Source: Streptomyces lanatus (lineage in GTDB: Bacteria > Actinomycetota > Actinomycetes > Streptomycetales > Streptomycetaceae). Taken from it: a stretch of DNA of 64,000 nt. The position numbers and the translations under genes are program-made. The notes below the pieces were generated by a model, which saw only the letters and a list, made by a program, of their open reading frames with translations, was not told the origin of the DNA and searched no databases. The stretch spans positions 1-64,000 of the forward strand of contig NZ_BNBM01000025.1 in the NCBI RefSeq assembly GCF_014655715.1, in the 5' to 3' direction. The stretch's first letter is position 1; every line of letters starts with the position of its first letter. Shown piece by piece: positions 57,106-64,000 of the stretch.

Positions 57106-57459
57106 TCACACGGGCTGCCACAGCTCCAGCCGATTCCCCTCGGGATCGGTGACCCAGCCGAACCGGCCGACGCCCTCCATGTCCTGAGTCTCCTCGGCCA
57201 CATCCGCACCCTTGGCGCGCAGCTGCGCGAGCATCGCATCCAGGTCGCGGACCCGGAAGTTGAGCATGGTCCGCTGGGCAGGGGACCCGAAGTAGTCGGT
57301 CCCGGACTCGAACGTCGCGAACACCGTCGTCCCTGCCTCCTGACGCCACAGGCCGTACTCGTCCGCGTCCAGGCCCAGACAGTCGCGGTACCAAGCGCTC
57401 AGAGCCTCGGGGTCGGTGGCCCGCAGGAAGTATCCGCCGATTCCCAGCACACGTTCCAT
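57106..57459 (-). CDS. VOC-superfamily (glyoxalase/bleomycin-resistance-like) protein
   Basis: 117 residues, two beta-alpha-beta-beta-beta units. GIGGYFLRATDPEALSAWYR opens the first, LNFRVRDLDAMLAQLRAKG the second, and FGWVTDPEGNRLELWQ is the family ending with the metal-ligand glutamate. It may be an isomerase, dioxygenase or drug-binding protein; no substrate evidence. The VOC fold is certain. ATG 57459. Confidence 0.88.
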   Translation of the reverse strand: MERVLGIGGYFLRATDPEALSAWYRDCLGLDADEYGLWRQEAGTTVFATFESGTDYFGSPAQRTMLNFRVRDLDAMLAQLRAKGADVAEETQDMEGVGRFGWVTDPEGNRLELWQPV

Positions 57460-57569
57460 GACGCCATCCTGCCAGGACGACGCCAGGACGGACCCGACAC
57501 CACACCATCGCCCTCCGCGCGCGAACCCGGTGCCCGGGAACCGGCTCCGGTCTCAGGGAAAATGCGCAC

Positions 57570-58752
57570 GTGCCTGACCGATCTCCCGCGATATCCGCAC
57601 CCTCGCCCCTGCCATCCGTGACCGCCCGGCAAGCGCATGCGCTCGCCGGCGACATGGCGGAGAGCTTCGCCTTCGGTACGGCCACGGTCGTCATCGGCGG
57701 CGCCGGCACGGTCATCCTGGTCGAGGCCGGGGACACCCCTCGGCGAGAGCGGCGTATGGAACGCCGACGAGGTCCGCCTCCTCGGCCACGCGCCGACGCC
57801 GGTCAGGAAGCGGCTCATGGAGGAACCCTGCGCGCCGGGCACACACGAAGCGGCCCTGCCTGTCCATCTCGTCGTCCGAGTCCCGGAAGGCCTCGTTCGT
57901 CTCGGCACCGGATCGGTCGCCCGAGCCGCGACGGAACTACGCCCGGGCGAGACCGAGCATGTCCTCACCAGTTGCACCCTGCGGCTCCGTTCCCCCTTGC
58001 GCAAAGCCGACCTGGACCGGGTCCGCCCGCTCCTCCCCCGGCCGGACCTGCCAAGTCTGGAGTGGCTCGCCCACGTCAACGACGATCGGGCAACGGCGCT
58101 CGAACAGTTCGTCACCGGCTGGTATCCCGCCGTGCCGGAGGCGCCCGAGCCGCCGTCCATGCGGCCGCCCGCCCTCGATCTACCGGAAGAGCTACGGCAG
58201 TTCCACCGACTGGCAAGGCAGCGCCCCCGCGCCATGGGAGTGCAGAACCGGATCCTCGCCGCTTCCGCCCGTCTGACCGATCCCCTGGGGGAGATGCTCG
58301 TCCTCGGCGAGGAGAACCAGGGCGGGTTCTACTGGTCGGTGCCGTGGACACTCGAAGGCGCCGAAGCGGATCCGGTCGTCTGGTTCCGTGAGTATGACGA
58401 GCCGCCCATCGCCGAGCAGGAGCCGCTCAGTGGTTTCCTCCTCCAATTCTCGCTGTACGAGGCCGCCATGGGCGCCGACTTTCTGGCCCTGCCGCGTCGG
58501 CTCACCGCGCGGCAGGCCGACCGGATCACCGCCGGGCTGCTCCCCGTCCCCCTGCGCCCGTTCTGGCCCGGGGCACCCACACGCTTCTACGTGGCGCCGG
58601 GACTCGTCCTGCACATCTCCGACGAAGGGGACGATGACGGGGACGGAGAGGGGGACGGGGCCCGCTTCAGCGCCTGGGCCGGCGCCCTCCATCGCAGTGC
58701 CCTGGCGCCGTTGGCCGACGCACCCGTCGAGTGGACGCGGTTCGACGGCTGA
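57570..58752 (+). pseudogene. Hypothetical gene broken by a frameshift near 57740
   Basis: Two adjoining frames together look like one gene. From GTG 57570 the first frame gives a plausible start ending in FAFGTATVVIGGAGTVILVEAG, with high third-position GC. Near 57735-57750 the coding signal passes to the next frame, which continues as LGESGVWNADEVRLLG to 58752 (about 330 more residues). The second frame upstream of the switch (from 57637) has Arg/Ser-rich shadow composition. The downstream part has FYWSVPWTLEG, LSGFLLQFSLYEAAM and an acidic run near the C-terminus. I do not recognise the family. Either a true one-base mutation or a sequencing error explains the break. Confidence 0.65.
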
Positions 58753-58770
58753 GGCCCTCTGTGCGACCGG

Positions 58771-60048
58771 TCAGCCCAGCAGGTCGAAGGCCTCGCGGTA
58801 GTCGTCGTAGGCCTCGCCGTACTGTTTGGCGGCGACGAGGAACATGGAGCGGTCGGTCAAGGCCTGCCCCAACACCCCCTGGCTTTCCGCCGTTTCCGCC
58901 ATGTCGGCGTATCGGCGCGCGAGTGCGACGTTCTCGTTGAAGATCGGGCGGAGCGGCTTGAGGATGCGGTAGTTGCGGTTCTCCCGGTGGACGGCCGTCC
59001 GGATGGTGAGCCTTCGGTGCAGGGCCACCAGGGCGGGAAGGTGCTCGTGCGGGGCCGTTTCGGTCGCCTCGTTCTGGTCGGCGACCTCGGCCTCGAGGCG
59101 GGGCAGGCTGTCGAAGTAGGCCCGCTTGATGTCGGGTGACCAGTCGAGGAACGTGAAGCCGAACGCGGGCGCCGGCGCGCCCTGCACCGGCAGGGGCTCC
59201 GCCGTCCTGCCCGAGAGGGCGTACAGAGTGGTCCACCAGGTCAGGATGTTGCTCCAGCTCTTGCGCTCCCCGGTGCTGTCGAGCTCGGTGAGGAGGGCGA
59301 GCGCCTCCTGCCGGGCCCCGCGGGCCTCCGTATGGTGACCGGCTCGGTCCAACATCCCGGCCTGGTGGACCAGTTGCCAGGTCACGATGGCCAGTGCCGT
59401 GCCGTCCTCGGCGAGTTCGGCACGGCCGGCGTCCACGATCTCGGCGAAGGCGCTGAGGGCCGCCTCCCGGTGACCGGCGGCATCCAGCTCCGCCGCCCAT
59501 GACAGCAGGGACCAGAAGGAGACCTGCCCCTGGTCTTCCGAGCCGGCGGCCCGCACCAGCTTCCCGCAGAGCTCCGCGGCCTCCTGGTGATCGCCGTTCT
59601 CGGCCAGTGCCGTGGCCAGAGGTCCGCTGCCGTACAGGGGACTCGGTACTTGTCCGTGCGCGAAACCCCACTCCCCGGCCGCGGCCATCTCCTCGCGGAC
59701 GGCGAAGCCCTCGGTCCGTCGTCCGGCGGCATACAGCCCGTGCTGGTACGCGGACAGAGCCCGCACAAGCAGCTCGGTCCGCCGGGGATCGCCCGCGTCG
59801 ATGCGCCGTGCCGTGGCGGCCGCCTCGGCGTGCCGTGCCAGTCGTATCTCCGGCCGGTCCCGGATCTCGGGCGCGTATCCGTAGGACAGCAGTGCCTCGG
59901 TCAGCTTGGGCACATAGGTCAGCGGACTGACCGACGAAAGCACCCGGTACGCCTCGACCTCCTGGTCGAGGGCCGGTCGGCTCGATCCGAGCAGCAGTGT
60001 GCGCGCCCGCAGTACCGCGTCATGGTCGATCTTGTCGGTGAGATCCAT
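58771..60048 (-). CDS. TPR-like repeat protein of unknown function
   Basis: 425 residues, almost wholly alpha-helical, with TPR-like paired helices: ELLVRALSAYQHGLYAAGRR, PLATALAENGDHQEAAELCG, AAELDAAGHREAALSAFAEI and QAGMLDRAGHHTEARGARQE, then MFLVAAKQYGEAYDDYREAF at the C-terminus. No signal peptide, HTH or enzyme motif. Resembles the helical repeat part of actinomycete regulators without their DNA-binding or ATPase domains. It lies downstream of, and convergent with, the frameshifted gene. Confidence 0.75.
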   Translation of the reverse strand: MDLTDKIDHDAVLRARTLLLGSSRPALDQEVEAYRVLSSVSPLTYVPKLTEALLSYGYAPEIRDRPEIRLARHAEAAATARRIDAGDPRRTELLVRALSAYQHGLYAAGRRTEGFAVREEMAAAGEWGFAHGQVPSPLYGSGPLATALAENGDHQEAAELCGKLVRAAGSEDQGQVSFWSLLSWAAELDAAGHREAALSAFAEIVDAGRAELAEDGTALAIVTWQLVHQAGMLDRAGHHTEARGARQEALALLTELDSTGERKSWSNILTWWTTLYALSGRTAEPLPVQGAPAPAFGFTFLDWSPDIKRAYFDSLPRLEAEVADQNEATETAPHEHLPALVALHRRLTIRTAVHRENRNYRILKPLRPIFNENVALARRYADMAETAESQGVLGQALTDRSMFLVAAKQYGEAYDDYREAFDLLG

Positions 60049-60223
60049 GGCGGGAATTGTGTGAGCCGGAGAAGAGCCTGGACAAGGCCGCTGAGCTGTG
60101 CGTTCAGTCCTACGAAAACGTGCTGTGAGCTGTCATGATGGAGACGGTTTCACCCCTGTGCGGCTCGGCCCGCCGGGGCGGCACGGGAATATCACCGTCC
60201 GCCCTCTTGGCTCCGTGCACCTC

Positions 60224-60727
60224 ATGCCCAACACTGAGCCGATGACGCAGCGTGTGGAACTCGCCACCCTCAGGGACCGGCTGGCGGTAGACGGAGTGAT
60301 CACCGACTACGCGGTGGCCGTGGACGACGGCGACTGGCCGGCCTACCGGAGCCTGTTCACCGCCGACGGGCGCGCGGACTACCGCTCGGCCGGGGGGATC
60401 GAGGGGGACGCCGGAAGCATCGCCTCCTGGCTCGCGGAGAGTCTCGGCATGTTCTCGATGCGCCAGCACCTCATCGTGAACCGGCGGGTGCGCTTCGGAG
60501 TGCTGGACCAGGACACCGGCGACACCGCCCGGGTGCAGGCCGACTACGTCAATCCGATGCGGTTCGCCGGGGACGGCGACGGCTCCTCGGCCCCCGACTT
60601 CGTGTGCGGCGGCCGGTACGCGTTCGGGCTGCTGCGGACGTACGAGGGCTGGCGGCTGCGCGAGGTCGTCGTCCAGGAGAAATGGCGCCGGCTGCCCGAG
60701 CGGACCGCGCCCGCGGTGATCGACTGA
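60224..60727 (+). CDS. SnoaL-like/NTF2-fold protein
   Basis: 167 residues from ATG 60224 (or 161 from 60242). Cone-shaped NTF2 fold of the SnoaL_4 type: ITDYAVAVDDGDWPAYRSLF, QHLIVNRRVRFGVL and GLLRTYEGWRLREVVVQEKW. The opening helix DRLAVDGVITDYA is typical. Members include polyketide cyclases and ring hydroxylase small subunits; nothing here tells the substrate. No clear Shine-Dalgarno site. The upstream gap 60049-60223 holds nothing that I can name. Confidence 0.78.
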   Translation: MPNTEPMTQRVELATLRDRLAVDGVITDYAVAVDDGDWPAYRSLFTADGRADYRSAGGIEGDAGSIASWLAESLGMFSMRQHLIVNRRVRFGVLDQDTGDTARVQADYVNPMRFAGDGDGSSAPDFVCGGRYAFGLLRTYEGWRLREVVVQEKWRRLPERTAPAVID

Positions 60728-60797
60728 GCGGACGCCCACTGTCCCGTTGTCAGTGCCTGCGAGCACACTGGTAGGACCACGGGGTAGGAGGCGATGG

Positions 60798-62381
60798 ATG
60801 AAGACGATCAGCCGCTGGCTCGCCTCGCCATGGCGGCGCTCGCTCGCCGCCACCGCGGCCGGTGCGCTACCGGTGCTCGCCTTCCCCCAGCCGTCGCTGT
60901 GGTGGTTCGCGTACGTCGCCCTCGTCCCGTGGATCGCCCTGATCCGTACCGCGCCGACCGCGAAGCGGGCGCTGTACGACGGCTGGTGGGGCGGGTTCGG
61001 CTTCATGCTGGCGATGCATCACTGGCTGCTGCCGAATCTGCATGTCTTTACGTTCGTCATCGCCGCCCTGCTCGGCGCCTTGTGGGCTCCTTGGGGCTGG
61101 CTGGTGCGGCGTTTCCTGGCCGCTTCGAGACCGTCCCCTGGCCGGGTGGCGGCGGCGCTGATCGTGCTGCCGTCCGGTTGGCTGATGGTGGAGATGGTGC
61201 GTTCCTGGCAGGGGCTCGGCGGGCCGTGGGGTGTGCTGGGCTCCAGTCAGTGGCAGGTGGAGCCCGCGCTGCGGCTGGCCTCGGTGGGCGGGGTGTGGCT
61301 GATCAGCTTCCTGATCGTGGCCGTCAATGTGGCGGTCGCGGTGCTGGTGACGGTACGTACGGCCCGGATCACGGCGGTGGCGGGGCTCACCGCGACGGCC
61401 GTGGCGACCTCGGCCGCCTGGGTGTGGTCCCCGCGCCCGGACGTCGAGGACCGGGTCCGGATAGCCGTCGTACAGCCCGGGGTCATCAAGGGCGCGGACA
61501 CGGCCGACCGGCGTTTCGACCGGGAGGTGCAGCTCACCCGCGAGCTGGCCGGTCAGGGTGCCGACCTGATCGTCTGGGGCGAGAGCAGCGTCGGCTTCGA
61601 CCTGGACGACCGGCCCGACTTCGCCCGGCGGCTGGCGGCGCTCTCGCGCGAGACGGGGACGAACATCCTGGTCAACGTGGACGCACGGCGCTCCGACAAG
61701 CCCGGCATCTACAAGAGCTCGATCCTCGTCGGCCCGGACGGCCCGACCGGGGCGCGCTACGACAAGATGCGGCTGGTCCCCTTCGGGGAGTACATACCGA
61801 TGCGCTCGATGCTGGGCTGGGCCACCTCCGTGGGCCGGGCGGCCGACGAGGATCGCAGGCGCGGCACCCAGCAGGTCGTGATGGACGCCGGGCACGGGCT
61901 GAGGATCGGCCCGATGGTCTGCTTCGAGTCCGCGTTCCCCGACATGAGCCGCACTCTCGCGGACGACGGCGCCGAGGTGCTGATCGCCCAGTCGGCGACG
62001 TCGACGTTCCAGCAGAGCTGGGCCCCGGAGCAGCACGCCTCGCTGGCCGCGCTGCGCGCCGCCGAGACCGGCCGCCCGATGGTGCACGCGACTCTGACCG
62101 GGGTCTCTGCCGTGTACGGGCCGAGCGGGCAGCACATAGGCCCCTGGCTGGGCACGAGCGAGAGCGGCAGCGCGGTCTACGAGGTGCCGCTGTCCGGGGG
62201 CGTCACGCCGTTCGTCCGCTTCGGCGACTGGGTGGCGCTGGCCGCGCTGCTGATCGTCGCCGCGTGGTGCGCGGGCGAGGGCATCCGGATCCTGCGGCCC
62301 CGGCTCAGGCGGTCCGCTCCTGAACCGCACGCACGACCCGCTCGCACAACTCGTGAGTCGCCAGCGCGTCCCGGGCGCTGA
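60798..62381 (+). CDS. lnt: Apolipoprotein N-acyltransferase
   Basis: 527 residues. Six to seven N-terminal membrane segments (about 15-215) precede a nitrilase-type domain outside the membrane. The catalytic triad is visible: Glu in LIVWGESSVGFD, Lys in YDKMRLVPFGEYIP and Cys in MVCFESAFPD. It N-acylates the lipid-modified cysteine of lipoproteins, including binding proteins such as those in this window. GTAGGAGG lies 6 nt before ATG 60798. The 3' end overlaps the convergent oxidoreductase gene by 77 bp, and the last 25 residues are a Pro/Arg-rich tail. Polyprenol-mannose synthase fusion is absent here. Confidence 0.94.
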   Translation: MKTISRWLASPWRRSLAATAAGALPVLAFPQPSLWWFAYVALVPWIALIRTAPTAKRALYDGWWGGFGFMLAMHHWLLPNLHVFTFVIAALLGALWAPWGWLVRRFLAASRPSPGRVAAALIVLPSGWLMVEMVRSWQGLGGPWGVLGSSQWQVEPALRLASVGGVWLISFLIVAVNVAVAVLVTVRTARITAVAGLTATAVATSAAWVWSPRPDVEDRVRIAVVQPGVIKGADTADRRFDREVQLTRELAGQGADLIVWGESSVGFDLDDRPDFARRLAALSRETGTNILVNVDARRSDKPGIYKSSILVGPDGPTGARYDKMRLVPFGEYIPMRSMLGWATSVGRAADEDRRRGTQQVVMDAGHGLRIGPMVCFESAFPDMSRTLADDGAEVLIAQSATSTFQQSWAPEQHASLAALRAAETGRPMVHATLTGVSAVYGPSGQHIGPWLGTSESGSAVYEVPLSGGVTPFVRFGDWVALAALLIVAAWCAGEGIRILRPRLRRSAPEPHARPARTTRESPARPGR

Positions 62382-63210
62382 GCACCTTGCCCGCGCGCAC
62401 GGCGTCGAGGAAGGTGAGCACCGTCTGCTCGATGCCGCGCTGCCGGGCCACCGGCACCCAGTCACCGCGCCGGCGCAGGGTCGGCTGGCCCTTGTGGTCG
62501 ATGACCTCGGCGAGGTTGAGGACCTGGCGCTTGGTGTCCTGTCCGGACACCTCCAGGATCTCCTCGGCCGAACCACTGAGCCGGTTCATCACTCCGAGCG
62601 CGGTGAAGCCGTCCCCGGCGAGCTGGAGCACGAGATGGTGCAGCAGCCCGCCCTCGACCCGGGCGCGCACGGTGATGTCGTCGATCGGGCCTGGCACGAG
62701 GAAGCGCAGTGTGTCGACGACGTGGATGAAGTCGTCGAGGATCATCGCGCGGGGCTCCTCCGGCAGCCCGATCCGGTTCTTCTGCATCAGGATCAGCTCA
62801 CGCGGATGGTCGGCGCACTGCACATAGCCGGGGGCGTACCGCCGGTTGAAGCCGACGGCGAGGCTCACCTCGCGCCGCTCGGCGAGCGCCACCAGCCGCT
62901 CGGAGTCGGCGAGCCGGTAGGCGAGCGGCTTGTCGACGTACGTCGGTACGCCCGCCTCGAGCAGCCGGGTCACGATCTCCGGGTGCGCGACGGTCGGCGC
63001 GTGCACGAAGGCGGCGTCGAGGCCCTCGGCGAGAAGCGAGTCGAGATCCGTGTGCCGTTGCCCCGCCGGGAGGTGGTGGGCGTCGGCGACCCGGGCGAGG
63101 GTCGCGGGCGTACGGGTCTGGAGATGCAGTTCGACCCCGGGCTGCACACCGAGCACCGGCAGGTAGGCCTTCTGCGCGATGTCACCGAGTCCGATGCAGC
63201 CGACCTTCAC
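62305..63210 (-). CDS. Gfo/Idh/MocA-family oxidoreductase
   Basis: 301 residues. The nucleotide-binding start is VGCIGLGDIAQKAYLPVL, and the conserved EKP-type lysine motif appears as YVDKPLAYRLADS. The sequence FIHVVDTLRFLVPG has the histidine of the C-terminal domain. GTG 63210 follows GAGGAG. Its end overlaps lnt by 77 bp and its start overlaps the upstream FAD monooxygenase gene by 29 bp, so the two leftward genes are coupled. Substrate unknown. Confidence 0.88.
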   Translation of the reverse strand: MKVGCIGLGDIAQKAYLPVLGVQPGVELHLQTRTPATLARVADAHHLPAGQRHTDLDSLLAEGLDAAFVHAPTVAHPEIVTRLLEAGVPTYVDKPLAYRLADSERLVALAERREVSLAVGFNRRYAPGYVQCADHPRELILMQKNRIGLPEEPRAMILDDFIHVVDTLRFLVPGPIDDITVRARVEGGLLHHLVLQLAGDGFTALGVMNRLSGSAEEILEVSGQDTKRQVLNLAEVIDHKGQPTLRRRGDWVPVARQRGIEQTVLTFLDAVRAGKVLSARDALATHELCERVVRAVQERTA

Positions 63211-64000
63211 GGGGTGTTCTCCTCTGGCGCTCGTCTGCCGTGGTCTTCCCGGCAGCATACGGCGCCTGCGGTGGCCGCCAGTCGGCGATGCCCTCGAAGC
63301 CCCGCAGGAACAGCAGCGGCGCGGCCTTGGACACCGCGGCCAGCGCCGTGTTCCGTACGGCGATGCCGGCACGGTTCGTCATCAGGTTGAGGCGGCCGAT
63401 CCGCGCGGCCTGGCGGGCGATGGCGGTCGTACGCGGGAGGCGGGCCACCGTGTACGCGGCGAGGTCGTCGCAGTGGGCGGCGAGGACGATCGCGTCCTCG
63501 ATGGCCTGGTTGCCGCCCTGCCCCAGCGTCGGCTGCATGGCGTGCGCGGCGTCCCCGATCAGGGCGACCCGGCCCCGGTGATAGGCGGGCAGCGGCTCGG
63601 TGATGTGGTGGACGTCGTGCCGCAGGACGTCGTCGGGGCGGGCGGCAGCGAGGATGGCGGGGATCGGGTCGTGCCAGTCGCCGTAGCGGCGCAGCAGTTC
63701 GGCCTTCTCGTCGTCGGGGGCGCGTCCCTCGGCGGGCGTGATCGCCGCGGCGTAGGCGTAGACGCGGCCGTCCTTGAGCGGGTGCGAGCCCCAGATACGG
63801 CCCCGGCCCCAGGTCTCGTGCGAGGCGAACTCCACGCCGGGCACCGGGATGACGACCCGCCAGGTGGTGAACCCGGAGTAGACGGCCCCGGGATGCCGCG
63901 GGAAGAGCGCCCGGCGTACGGCGGACTGGATGCCGTCGGCGGCCACCACGAGGTCGGCCTCCAGGTCGCCGTCCGCGGTGCTCACCCGCGCGGGCCGGTC
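63182..64000 (-). CDS. FAD-dependent monooxygenase, C-terminal part (runs off the right edge)
   Basis: The last 272 residues are visible. PHBH-type flavoprotein: DLVVAADGIQSAVRRALFP is the DG motif region, and RVALIGDAAHAMQPTLGQGGNQ is the GD motif that binds the flavin ribityl chain. The FAD GxGxxG region is beyond the window. The family hydroxylates aromatic or similar compounds with NAD(P)H and O2. The stop overlaps the following oxidoreductase gene by 29 bp. The start cannot be placed. Confidence 0.9.
   Translation of the reverse strand, partial: DRPARVSTADGDLEADLVVAADGIQSAVRRALFPRHPGAVYSGFTTWRVVIPVPGVEFASHETWGRGRIWGSHPLKDGRVYAYAAAITPAEGRAPDDEKAELLRRYGDWHDPIPAILAAARPDDVLRHDVHHITEPLPAYHRGRVALIGDAAHAMQPTLGQGGNQAIEDAIVLAAHCDDLAAYTVARLPRTTAIARQAARIGRLNLMTNRAGIAVRNTALAAVSKAAPLLFLRGFEGIADWRPPQAPYAAGKTTADERQRRTPREGRLHRTR

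Noticed and set aside
57399..58235. Leftward frame covering the frameshift region
   Set aside because: Arg/Ser/Gly-rich shadow composition; third-position GC supports the rightward frames on both sides of the break.
1..64000. Biosynthetic gene cluster, prophage or integrative element
   Set aside because: I looked for polyketide/NRPS modules, integrases, tail or portal proteins, attachment repeats and transposases and found none.

Overview
The window is a high-GC actinobacterial chromosome segment, almost certainly Streptomyces. Codon third positions are dominated by G/C, GTG starts are common, ribosome sites are AAGGAG-like, and many genes look leaderless (a -10 hexamer 6-7 nt before the start codon). 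Mycothiol-type formaldehyde oxidation, a DasABC-type sugar transporter and a short divergent EF-Tu (tuf3 type) fit the same assignment. I see no tRNA, rRNA, CRISPR array, prophage or intact insertion sequence.

From 1 to about 26.2 kb lies one functional block for catabolism of choline and glycine betaine down to glycine and serine. It holds choline dehydrogenase (betA), betaine aldehyde dehydrogenase (betB) and an OpuA-type ABC importer with a double-length fused permease. A Rieske betaine demethylase follows, with its own Rieske ferredoxin and FAD reductase. Next come a dimethylglycine dehydrogenase-like FAD/GcvT enzyme, ETF beta and alpha, and a membrane Fe-S oxidoreductase that can pass electrons to quinone. 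One-carbon handling is supplied by glyA (partial), folD, an extra folP and purU. Formaldehyde is handled by a mycothiol-type dehydrogenase with an adjacent metallo-beta-lactamase-fold hydrolase. Two near-identical-length IclR regulators and one GntR regulator sit inside the block. I find a 17-bp palindrome (GTTGCG-N5-CGCAAC) before betA, betB-opu, purU, the Rieske operon and, weakly, the formaldehyde dehydrogenase. A separate 9-mer (TATATCAGT) sits before folD, the dimethylglycine gene and gntR. These look like two regulatory circuits for the block.

From 26.3 to 38.6 kb is mixed chromosomal content: a CoA-binding protein, 4-hydroxybenzoate hydroxylase (pobA), an ArsR/CDF metal pair, a YbaK-type deacylase, an XRE-cupin regulator with an EamA exporter, a hexapeptide acyltransferase, a gamma-carbonic anhydrase, a DedA protein, a secreted carboxylesterase, a large zinc-finger/TM/ricin-domain protein and galU. 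From 38.6 to 45.9 kb is a divergent GntR regulator plus a Das-like sugar ABC importer, a GH20 hexosaminidase and a secreted CBM3-GH16-like protein, with four copies of CTGRYCAG in the divergent promoter.

From 45.9 to 64.0 kb are a thioesterase, an MFS exporter, a spermidine synthase-like protein, tuf3-like EF-Tu, a HEAT-repeat protein, a TVP38-type membrane protein, thiolase with a divergent HxlR regulator, an oxidoreductase/PmoA pair, uppP, a 59-aa small gene, a VOC protein, a frameshifted hypothetical gene, a TPR-like protein, a SnoaL-like protein, lnt, and an oxidoreductase/FAD monooxygenase pair that runs off the right end. Two copies of a GC-rich dispersed intergenic repeat (7.7 kb and 48.7 kb) are present. 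Coordinates of short sites were counted by hand.
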